In this document: positions 1 to 5,730 of the stretch, one piece after another
How positions within the stretch are numbered: position 1 is the first letter of the stretch
Layout: every line of letters begins with the position of its first letter
Source of the DNA: a virus
DNA length: 20,297 bases
IMG/VR virus record: IMGVR_UViG_3300047367_000240
Coordinates: 1-20,297 of that record
Reading direction: 5' to 3' (one strand)
Made by a program: the position numbers and the translations under genes
Notes under the pieces: generated by a model
What the model was told of the DNA's origin: nothing
Databases searched by the model: none
Seen by the model: the letters and a program-made list of their open reading frames with translations, nothing else

Positions 1-93
1 TTGGGGGTTTGTGCACAACGCACCATAACTGGCGAATAGTTCACAGCTATCTAGCGCATCGCTGTAATAGCGGTGAAATATCTCAAAGCCCAT
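1..93 (-). CDS. Partial leftward CDS, unknown function
   Basis: An open reading frame on the minus strand starts with ATG at 93-91 and runs off the left edge of the window after 31 codons without a stop. It begins MGFEIFHRYYSDALDS and continues with a Cys- and aromatic-containing stretch. The ATG directly follows the TAA stop (96-94) of the upstream leftward gene with no gap, which is typical of translational coupling in phage operons. A GGGG run in the end of the upstream gene lies about 14 nt before the ATG, so the ribosome site is weak. Nothing in the visible part identifies a family. It is probably co-transcribed with the 94-552 gene from the promoter at 611-639. Confidence 0.55.
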   Translation of the reverse strand, partial: MGFEIFHRYYSDALDSCELFASYGALCTNPQ

Positions 94-552
94 TTATACG
101 AGCCATTCCCCATCTTCATCTTGGAAGTCATCTGGGTTGGTAATCCCAAACTGGTACATGCTTTGGGGGGTACGCATAGCGCCTGCTTGGTTGTAGCCAC
201 CGTACTGCCGGTACATGGCCTGCCATACATCGGTATAAGCCGTGTGCCTAACGTCATCATCAACGCTATTTTTAAAGTTAGGGTAATCCAGCGCAGCAAT
301 GTACTGCGCCATGCATTCGCTAACCAGCCAGCGTGGGGCTGTGGTTCGGTAGCGGTAGTCGGCTTGGGGCATATCATCAACAGCAAGTGTTTTCTGGTAC
401 CCCAAAGCACGGTCACTAATACCCAACCGTAAAAACTTTTCAACATCACCCTTTGCACGGCTGCGTACAAGCAGCACATCGCCAAGCGCGTCATTATTTT
501 TGCTTTCAAATTTAACAATGCTTAGTGCACTGTCGCTCATAAAAATCCACAT
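94..552 (-). CDS. Conserved phage hypothetical protein with an MWIF N-terminus
   Basis: This leftward gene encodes 152 residues. Its opening (MWIFMSDSALSIV, then a DVLLVRSRAKGDVEKFL segment) resembles a family of small phage and prophage proteins that begin MWIF.n.afLSIV and continue with an LLVRaR..GDIe motif; this recognition is from memory. The family has no known function. No signal peptide or membrane segment is visible, and the C-terminus is acidic. The start is supported by GGAG nine bases before ATG (552-550) and by a strong promoter at 611-639 pointing into it. Two other long frames cover the same DNA (minus 51-518 and plus 73-432), but they lack a ribosome site and family resemblance. 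The gene is transcribed away from the capsid genes and is probably under separate control. Confidence 0.8.
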   Translation of the reverse strand: MWIFMSDSALSIVKFESKNNDALGDVLLVRSRAKGDVEKFLRLGISDRALGYQKTLAVDDMPQADYRYRTTAPRWLVSECMAQYIAALDYPNFKNSVDDDVRHTAYTDVWQAMYRQYGGYNQAGAMRTPQSMYQFGITNPDDFQDEDGEWLV

Positions 553-610
553 TGGTTACTACTCCATTCGGTACGTTGGTTTGGGGGCATTTATCCCTGC
601 ACCCTACCCT

Positions 611-639
611 ATTATAGTGCCATTGGCACTGTCTGGCAA
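611..639 (-). promoter_or_regulatory. Leftward sigma70-type promoter with operator in the spacer
   Basis: Read on the minus strand, TTGCCA (639-634) is followed after exactly 17 bp by a perfect TATAAT (616-611). That is 5/6 and 6/6 to the sigma70 consensus. It points at the 94-552 gene, whose ATG is about 60 bp downstream. The palindrome AGTGCCATTGGCACT (616-630) fills almost the whole spacer, so a bound protein would block RNA polymerase. The boxes are seen directly; repression is inferred. Confidence 0.75.
616..630. promoter_or_regulatory. Perfect 15-bp palindromic operator (site 1)
   Basis: AGTGCCA-T-TGGCACT is a perfect 7-1-7 inverted repeat between the -35 and -10 boxes of the leftward promoter. 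Related sequences occur at 708-722, 12344-12358 and 13336-13350, each beside a promoter-like sequence in a non-coding gap. This suggests binding sites for one dimeric regulator. No gene for such a regulator is in the window. Confidence 0.65.
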
Positions 640-678
640 TTATCTTAGTCGCAGGGATTATAAACTGGCTTAAATTGG

Positions 679-707
679 TTGACGTTATGCGTTAATAGCA
701 TAAAAAT
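679..707 (+). promoter_or_regulatory. Rightward promoter for the capsid genes
   Basis: TTGACG (679-684), a 17-bp spacer and AAAAAT (702-707) form a sigma70-like promoter 74 bp before the scaffold ATG. AAATTG lies just upstream of the -35 box (672-677). The same AAATTG plus -35 pattern is repeated at 12302-12316 and 13282-13296. The -10 box is poor (4/6), which would fit activator-dependent or regulated late expression. Confidence 0.55.
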
Positions 708-722
708 AGTGCCATAGGCCCA
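708..722. promoter_or_regulatory. Degenerate operator copy (site 2)
   Basis: AGTGCCATAGGCCCA keeps the left arm AGTGCCA of the 616-630 palindrome, but the right arm has decayed. It abuts the -10 box of the rightward promoter and would cover the predicted transcription start at about 714. It may be a weaker site for the same regulator. Confidence 0.4.
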
Positions 723-780
723 TTAACGGCCTTGCTGTCATGCGGTGCATGGTGGCCACGGAATACCGGAGGATTTCCAA

Positions 781-1536
781 ATGGCGTTAAAAGCAAAGTA
801 CACCTCAGATGATCAAATCCCAGCGGGGCTTGAAGATTACTACACTGAGCAAGACGGCGAGTATGTATTAGCCGTTGATGGGATGGTTGATAAAAACGTT
901 GTGTCTGAGTTTAGGCAAAACAATATCAACCTACAGAAGCAGTTAGCCGGTTTAGAAAAGCAAATGGGCGCTGTGGATGTTGATGAATACAAAGCTTTGA
1001 AGGCACAACAGCAAAAGGTCGCAGACCAAGAACTGATTGATGCAGGCAAGGTAGACGAACTTGTAAATACCCGCGTTGAACGCATGCAGTCGCAGTTTGA
1101 ACAGAACATGAACCAACTGCAAAGCAAGCTAGAAGAAACAACGCAAGCAGCAGACAAGTATCGGGCAAATTACGACACGCTCATTGTAGAGCGTACGTTA
1201 GCAGATGCAGCAGCTAAGGCCGGAGTCAGAAGTGAGGCCATCCCCGATGTACTAAACCGCGCACGCGCAGTTTGGCACAAAGCCGAAGATGACAGCCTAG
1301 TGGCTGTAAGAGGCGACCAACCCGTTTATGGCAAGAATGGCAGTACGCCAATCAGCATAGACGAGTGGTACGAGGGATTGTCAGATGAGGCACCCCATTT
1401 GTTTAAGGCAAGTGAGGGAAGTGGTGCATTAGGTGGGCGTGGTTCCGCGTCTCGCCGCGTAAGTGTTTACGACACTGACGCATTAAGCGACAACCTTGAA
1501 AGCATAGCTTCGGGGAAAGTCTCTGTAACAAATTGA
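781..1536 (+). CDS. Capsid scaffolding protein
   Basis: This gene encodes 251 residues and is likely the internal scaffold that directs coat assembly before being lost. The N-terminus (MALKAKYTSDDQIPAGLEDY, then YTEQDGEYVL) matches the pattern of phage scaffold proteins placed directly upstream of the coat gene. Residues of about 55-150 are a charged, Gln-rich coiled coil. The C-terminal region has a Gly/Ser linker and the basic SASRRVS segment, which could bind coat subunits. The start at 781 is chosen because GGAGGA (768-773) lies seven bases before it; an upstream in-frame ATG at 745 has no ribosome site. No prohead protease is visible, consistent with a P22-type scaffold that exits intact. 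It is followed by the major capsid gene after a 73-bp gap. Confidence 0.8.
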   Translation: MALKAKYTSDDQIPAGLEDYYTEQDGEYVLAVDGMVDKNVVSEFRQNNINLQKQLAGLEKQMGAVDVDEYKALKAQQQKVADQELIDAGKVDELVNTRVERMQSQFEQNMNQLQSKLEETTQAADKYRANYDTLIVERTLADAAAKAGVRSEAIPDVLNRARAVWHKAEDDSLVAVRGDQPVYGKNGSTPISIDEWYEGLSDEAPHLFKASEGSGALGGRGSASRRVSVYDTDALSDNLESIASGKVSVTN

Positions 1537-1570
1537 ATGCGGAGCATTCGCCCCTACTACGGCGTAGCAG
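1535..1570 (+). promoter_or_regulatory. Two adjacent stem-loops between scaffold and coat genes
   Basis: GAATGC-GGA-GCATTC (1535-1549) is a perfect 6-bp stem overlapping the scaffold stop codon. CTAC-GGC-GTAG (1557-1567) follows and extends outward by two more pairs past one mismatch. Neither has a T-run, so they are not intrinsic terminators. They could be RNA-processing or mRNA-stability structures that raise coat expression over scaffold; this role is inferred. Confidence 0.4.
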
Positions 1571-1609
1571 GAATATTCACTAACTAATTTTTAATTTGAG
1601 GAAAGCAAA

Positions 1610-2743
1610 ATGGCTAATAACAATTCAGCAATTCTGCCCAAAATCCTTGCACGCGGCCTGTTGGCACTACGTGAGCAAGCGATTATGCCTCGTCTCGTTA
1701 ACGGTGATTATTCCCGTGAGGCAGCGCAAAAGGGCGACACAATCGATGTTCCAATTCCCAGTGGCTTATCAGTTTCGGATGTAACACCATCCAACACTCC
1801 CCCAGCCCCAGCGGATTCAGCACCTTCAAAAGTGCAAATCCAGCTTAACAACTGGAAAAAAGTTGGCTTCCACCTTAACGATAAGGATGTACTGGAAGTT
1901 GACCGCAACGAGCATTTCGTTCCAATGCAAATGTCTGAGGCAGTACGTGCTTTGGCCAACAGCATTAACGTATCAGTACAAAATGCTTACACAGGCGTTT
2001 ACGGTTTCGTAGGTACTGCCGGTACAACCCCTTTCGGTTCAGCAGTGGCAGCCGCTACTGATGCACGTAAGGTTTTGAACAAGCAGCTATGCCCACGCGA
2101 AAACCGCCGCATGGTATTGGACTTTGATGCAGAAGCAGCAGCACTAGCCCTACCTGATTTCCAGCGTGTCAACGAAGTTGGCGGCACTGGGCCAAAAATC
2201 GAAGGTGAGTTAGGCCGTAAGTTCGGTTTCGACATCTACACTGATGACGCAATCGCTACTCACACTGCTGGTGGCGCAGGTACCCCATTAATTGATGGTA
2301 CTCCAGCCGCAGGTTCTACTTCAGTTACCGTTAACGGCATTACTGGTGCATTTGTAGAGGGTGACATTTTCACCATCGCAGGTGATAGCCAGACTTATGC
2401 TGTAAAAGCTGCAACTGCTCTTGCTGGAACTGCTCAGACGCTAACCATCGCACCGGCTCTTAAGAAAGCTGCCGCTAACGATGCCGCTCTGTCTGTAAAA
2501 GACGATCACAAAGTAAACCTAGCGTTCCACCGCGATGCATTTGCTCTAGCTATGCGTCCGTTGGCAGGTGCTACTGCATCTGATGGCTACGGCTCACAGA
2601 TCGTTTCAATGACTGACCCTGTAACTGGACTTTCCATGCGTTTGGAAGTTTCACGCCAGTACAAGCAAGTCGTTTACGAACTGGATGCACTTTGGGGCGT
2701 TGGCCTCATCCGTCCAGAGTTGGCCACACGTATTGCGGGCTAA
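1610..2743 (+). CDS. Major capsid protein, P22 coat (gene 5) type
   Basis: This gene encodes 377 residues and is the main shell protein. It begins MANNNSAILPKILARGLLAL and continues with REQAIMPRLVNGDY, a pattern typical of the P22 coat family with an HK97-like fold. It has an N-terminal arm helix (10-30) and a P-domain-like segment with GDTIDVPIPSGL (42-53). An inserted beta domain spans about 225-298 and contains the GDIFTIAGDSQTYAV segment common in this family. A C-terminal portion with AFHRDAFALAMRPL and TGLSMRLEVSRQY is also characteristic. The start is supported by TTGAGGA 8-14 bases upstream. A terminator follows the gene. The family assignment is by recognised motifs; the gene position directly after the scaffold supports it. 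Confidence 0.9.
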   Translation: MANNNSAILPKILARGLLALREQAIMPRLVNGDYSREAAQKGDTIDVPIPSGLSVSDVTPSNTPPAPADSAPSKVQIQLNNWKKVGFHLNDKDVLEVDRNEHFVPMQMSEAVRALANSINVSVQNAYTGVYGFVGTAGTTPFGSAVAAATDARKVLNKQLCPRENRRMVLDFDAEAAALALPDFQRVNEVGGTGPKIEGELGRKFGFDIYTDDAIATHTAGGAGTPLIDGTPAAGSTSVTVNGITGAFVEGDIFTIAGDSQTYAVKAATALAGTAQTLTIAPALKKAAANDAALSVKDDHKVNLAFHRDAFALAMRPLAGATASDGYGSQIVSMTDPVTGLSMRLEVSRQYKQVVYELDALWGVGLIRPELATRIAG

Positions 2744-2759
2744 CTTGCTGTAAGAAGAC

Positions 2760-2796
2760 GGGGTGGCTAGGCCGTGGTTTGGCCGCCCCTTTTTTT
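2760..2796 (+). terminator. Intrinsic terminator after the major capsid gene
   Basis: GGGGTGGC (2760-2767) pairs with GCCGCCCC (2782-2789) in an 8-bp stem including one G-U pair, followed directly by seven T residues (2790-2796). It sits 16 bp after the coat stop codon. No promoter is visible between it and the next gene (ATG 2812), so downstream genes need read-through or antitermination. Confidence 0.8.
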
Positions 2797-2811
2797 ATCT
2801 TGGAGGAATGT

Positions 2812-3090
2812 ATGAGCGATAGCACTTTTGTAAGTAAAGACCCTGATACGACCCGTGTTACGCAAGACGGTAAGCGGATCATAACTATTAACAAAGACGA
2901 TGCTCCAGCTTGGCTAGAGCGTGGTTTTAAGCCAGTAGGTGCCACTGTAAGCGCGCCCAAGGCAAAAGATGTACCAGCACAAGCGGCTGAACCAAAGCCC
3001 GTTAAAAGCGTTGAAACGGCGGCTGTAGAGCCAGCGCCAATAGCGCCCCAAACGCCCGCAAAACGGCGGCAACGAGTTAAAAAAGATTAG
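2812..3090 (+). CDS. Small proline/alanine-rich virion-region protein, unknown function
   Basis: This gene encodes 92 residues. Residues 1-50 look folded and include RVTQDGKRIITINKDDAPAW. Residues 51-85 are a low-complexity, Pro/Ala/Lys-rich tail. The protein ends in a strongly basic PAKRRQRVKKD segment. The start at 2812 is set by GGAGG at 2802-2806; extending the frame upstream would run into the terminator and the coat gene. Similar short proteins often sit between coat and head-tail adaptor genes and may be capsid decoration or head accessory factors, but I do not recognise a named family. The basic tail might contact DNA or another virion protein. Confidence 0.65.
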   Translation: MSDSTFVSKDPDTTRVTQDGKRIITINKDDAPAWLERGFKPVGATVSAPKAKDVPAQAAEPKPVKSVETAAVEPAPIAPQTPAKRRQRVKKD

Positions 3091-3100
3091 GGCTTAAGGC

Positions 3101-3637
3101 ATGACTATTACATTGGTGGTTGAAACAGGTGCAGGGCTACACAACGCCAACAGCTACGTGAGCCTAGATGAATGTAATAGCTACAATTCCTTGCACCCAC
3201 ATAGCGAAGCTTGGCTAGTAGTTGGTAGCGAGGAGCGCAAGCGCAATATTTTAATGGCCACGCGCCTGCTGGATAGTGAGGTGGATTGGCATGGAACACC
3301 GGTTAAAAACACGGATACAAGCGTTGCACAAGGCGATAGGCAGCGTTTGCGTTGGCCCCGTAGCGGCGCTAATGATTTGGATGGAAATAACGTCAATCAG
3401 CTTGAAATACCAGAATGGCTTAAAGACGCAACTAGCGAACTGGCCAGACACTTATCAGTAAAAGACCGCACCGAAGAACCCGAAACCCGTGGCTACAGCA
3501 GCATGGAAGTTGGCGACTTAAAGGTTGACATAGATAAGACGGACACACCCCCTGTATTACCGCGCAGTGTTGTCCACATGATAAGCCCGTATGGCGATGT
3601 GCGTTACAGCCATTCAGTTAAATTGCGGAGGACGTAA
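3101..3637 (+). CDS. Head-tail connector (adaptor) protein, DnaT-like family
   Basis: This gene encodes 178 residues. The N-terminus (TLVVETGAGLHNANSYVSLD) matches the family often annotated as putative DnaT-like ssDNA-binding protein. In phage structural operons its position and pattern indicate the head-tail adaptor that docks beneath the portal. Hallmarks are the ANSYVS segment, the ERKRNILMATRLLD helix (about 46-59), a WHGTPV stretch and the RLRWPRSG motif (about 83-90), followed by an IPEWLKDATSELA helix. AGGG (3089-3092) lies eight bases before the ATG. The next gene starts inside its stop codon (TAATG). In most phages the head-closure gene would follow; here it lies about 8.7 kb downstream at 12374, with fibre genes between. 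Confidence 0.75.
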   Translation: MTITLVVETGAGLHNANSYVSLDECNSYNSLHPHSEAWLVVGSEERKRNILMATRLLDSEVDWHGTPVKNTDTSVAQGDRQRLRWPRSGANDLDGNNVNQLEIPEWLKDATSELARHLSVKDRTEEPETRGYSSMEVGDLKVDIDKTDTPPVLPRSVVHMISPYGDVRYSHSVKLRRT

Positions 3638-3999
3638 TGGCAGCAGGCAGCCACGATTTTGAGTGTGAGCAGGGCAGTACGTTTAAGCAAACGATTACCT
3701 ATGCAGATAGCACAAACACTGCAATCAACCTAACCGATCACAAGGCAAGGATGCAGGTGCGTTATGCCCGCAGTGGCGAGGCTGATTTGGTTGTGCAACT
3801 TAATGAAACCAATGGCAGGGCTACCATAACAAACGCTACTGCTGGCGAGATTACTTTGTTAATTGATAGCACTACTACAACAACATTTGTAGCAGGTAAT
3901 TACCACTACGATTTAGAGATTTACACCGCAGACAACCCGCCAACGGTTGAGCGGATACTGGAGGGGCGTTTTTTAGTTGACCCAGAGGTGACAGTTTAA
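3637..3999 (+). CDS. Ig-like/BppU-type fibre-associated structural protein
   Basis: This gene encodes 120 residues and starts inside the previous stop codon (TAATG), with GGAGG five bases upstream. The sequence pattern is a small beta-sandwich common in phage structural clusters: FECEQGSTFKQTITY near the N-terminus, NLTDHKARMQVR (about 31-42), then GEITLLIDSTTTTTFVAGNY and a Tyr-rich YHYDLEIYTAD strand. It ends with a GRFLVDPEVTV strand. Proteins of this type resemble the N-terminal domain of baseplate upper protein (BppU) and are usually encoded just before tail fibres, as here. It is likely a virion surface or fibre-attachment subunit. The exact role is inferred from position. Confidence 0.65.
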   Translation: MAAGSHDFECEQGSTFKQTITYADSTNTAINLTDHKARMQVRYARSGEADLVVQLNETNGRATITNATAGEITLLIDSTTTTTFVAGNYHYDLEIYTADNPPTVERILEGRFLVDPEVTV

Positions 4000-4205
4000 T
4001 GAGTGACAACACCGTAAAAATTATTAGCACTGGGATCAAAGTTGTAACTGTTGGCACGCAGGGGCCGAGGGGAATTACTGGCACCCTTGGCGATGCTACA
4101 GACGTAACTATGAGCAACCTACAGGCAGGCGACACAATCACGTATGACGGGTCTGCCTTTGTAAACACACCCCAAACAAATCTTACCGATGGAGGTAATT
4201 TCTGA
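3999..4205 (+). CDS. Short fibre protein with collagen-like triplets
   Basis: This gene encodes 68 residues, beginning in the previous stop codon (TAATG) and ending in the start codon of the next gene. Residues of about 19-31 read GTQ-GPR-GIT-GTL-G, four collagen-like Gly-X-Y triplets, which usually promote trimerisation in phage fibres. The second half (LGDATDVTMSNLQ, then GDTITYDGSAFVN) is a module seen in many phage fibres. The protein ends NLTDGGNF, similar to the LDGGTF end of the next fibre protein. It is likely a small trimeric fibre subunit or a detached N-terminal fibre piece. GAGG (3985-3988) lies upstream. Confidence 0.6.
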   Translation: MSDNTVKIISTGIKVVTVGTQGPRGITGTLGDATDVTMSNLQAGDTITYDGSAFVNTPQTNLTDGGNF

Positions 4206-5446
4206 TGGCGAACACCATACGTATTAAGCGGCGCGCGACAGGCAGTGCGGGTGCACCCACCAGCCTCCAAAACGCAGAACTAGCATTTAACGAAGTAGAC
4301 AATACCCTTTACTACGGCAAGGGCACCGGTGGCGCAGGCGGCACAGCAACAACTGTTGAGCCTATTGGTGGAACGGGCACCTTTGTTGACAAAACAAGCA
4401 CGCAAACCATAAGCGGTGCAAAGACATTTTCTAGCACTATTACAGGTAGCGTAAGTGGCAATGCAGCTACAGCAGATGCCCTTAGCAGCGGGTTTAACAT
4501 AGACCTAACAGGCGATGCCACGGGCACTGTTACCGGTGTGGATGGCAGCAGCAACGTAAGCATAACAGTCACAGTGGCCGATGATAGCCACAACCATCTT
4601 GCATCTAACATTGATGATTTTGATACACAGGTTCGCACCAACAGGCTAGACCAGTTGGCAACGCCTACAGGCGCTGTGGCCATGGGTGGCCAAAAATTAA
4701 GCGGCCTTGGCACCCCCGTTAATGACGGTGATGCTGCAAATAAGGGTTATGTAGATGGCGTGAAGCAGGCGCTGGATATTAAGGAAAGCGTGAAGGTAGC
4801 AACCACCGCAAACATTACCCTAAGCGGCACACAAACTATTGACGGGCAAGCTGTATCAGCCGGTGATCGCGTACTGGTAAAAGACCAGACAGATGCAGCA
4901 ACCAATGGCATTTACGTTTGTGCAGCCGGTGGTTGGGCGCGCGCCGATGACTTTGGCACTACGGTTGATGCAAGCACTGGTAGCTTTGCATTTGTTGAAG
5001 CCGGTACGGTTAACGCAGGAAACGGTTTTGTTCTTACCACTACAGGCCACACGCTTGGCTCTAACAACTTGGTTTTCACCCAGTTTAGTGGTGCAGGCCA
5101 GATAACGGCAGGTGGCGGCCTTACTAAAAGCGGAAACACTATCCAAGCCGTTGGCACTGCCGACCAAATAACGGTTGCAGCAGATGCTATTAGTATTGCA
5201 ACTACCTACGCTGGCCAAAGCAGTATTACCACCCTTGGCACTATTGCTACAGGCACATGGCAGGCTACGGCAGTTGGTGCAGCATATGGCGGCACTGGCA
5301 AAACTACGCTTACAAGCAACGGCATTTTGTACGGCAACGGCACCGGTGCAGTAGGCGTAACAGCAGCCGGTGCTAATAGCGCAATACTGCAAAGCAACAA
5401 CGGAACCCCAACGTGGGTAACGACCCTTGATGGTGGTACGTTCTAA
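4205..5446 (+). CDS. Tail fibre protein
   Basis: This gene encodes 413 residues. Residues 1-45 (IRIKRRATGSAGAPTSLQNA, then AELAFNEVDNTLYYG) look like the N-terminal fold found in Mtd-like receptor proteins and many fibres. The middle has fibre hallmarks: TQTISGAKTFSSTITGS, GNAATADAL, LTGDATGTVTG, and the GAVAMGGQKLSGLGTP and NDGDAANKGYVDG segments. A conserved block DRVLVKDQTDAATNGIYV (about 222-239) follows. The C-terminus ends TWVTTLDGGTF. Such proteins form trimeric fibres that reach host receptors. GGAGG (4191-4195) lies nine bases before the ATG. The DNA also contains long open frames on the opposite strand, explained by its biased composition. Confidence 0.85.
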   Translation: MANTIRIKRRATGSAGAPTSLQNAELAFNEVDNTLYYGKGTGGAGGTATTVEPIGGTGTFVDKTSTQTISGAKTFSSTITGSVSGNAATADALSSGFNIDLTGDATGTVTGVDGSSNVSITVTVADDSHNHLASNIDDFDTQVRTNRLDQLATPTGAVAMGGQKLSGLGTPVNDGDAANKGYVDGVKQALDIKESVKVATTANITLSGTQTIDGQAVSAGDRVLVKDQTDAATNGIYVCAAGGWARADDFGTTVDASTGSFAFVEAGTVNAGNGFVLTTTGHTLGSNNLVFTQFSGAGQITAGGGLTKSGNTIQAVGTADQITVAADAISIATTYAGQSSITTLGTIATGTWQATAVGAAYGGTGKTTLTSNGILYGNGTGAVGVTAAGANSAILQSNNGTPTWVTTLDGGTF

Positions 5447-5457
5447 CGGAGGCTTAA

Positions 5458-5712
5458 ATGTCTACAACTATCAAGTTAAAGCGGAACACATCTAGCGGCA
5501 ATACCCCCGATGCGTCTGATTTGGCGCTTGGCGAATTAGCTATTAATACGGCTGATGGGAAGGTGTTTGCCAAAAAAGGTGATAACTCCGTGGTGAACGT
5601 AGCCACTAGCGCAAACCTGTCTGAATTAGATAACGACATGTGGGAGGTGACTGCAACAACACCTACCAGCGCAACGGGCAAGCCTAACGGTTACGTTTGG
5701 TATGTCGTTTAA
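5458..5712 (+). CDS. Small fibre-type protein with an Mtd-like N-terminal module
   Basis: This gene encodes 84 residues. Its first 50 residues (IKLKRNTSSGNTPDASDLA, then LGELAINTADGKVFAKKG) align by eye with the N-terminus of the 4205-5446 fibre, so it appears to be a single-domain paralogue. It ends with ATGKPNGYVWYVV. The ATG has GGAGG five bases upstream (5448-5452), and the gene sits 11 bp after the fibre stop and 18 bp before the Thr/Ser-rich protein. It may be a fibre base or adaptor subunit; the function is inferred from similarity and position. Confidence 0.65.
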   Translation: MSTTIKLKRNTSSGNTPDASDLALGELAINTADGKVFAKKGDNSVVNVATSANLSELDNDMWEVTATTPTSATGKPNGYVWYVV

Positions 5713-5730
5713 AAACTACAGGGTTTCATT

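Noticed and set aside
73-432. Plus-strand open frame opposite the leftward gene
   Set aside because: It lies antisense to a better-supported gene, has no Shine-Dalgarno sequence and no recognisable product.
51-518. Long minus-strand frame overlapping the 94-552 gene
   Set aside because: No ribosome site, no family resemblance, and it is shifted against the MWIF-type gene, which has a promoter, GGAG and a family-like N-terminus.
745-780. Upstream ATG start for the scaffold gene
   Set aside because: It has no ribosome site, whereas ATG 781 has GGAGGA at the right distance.
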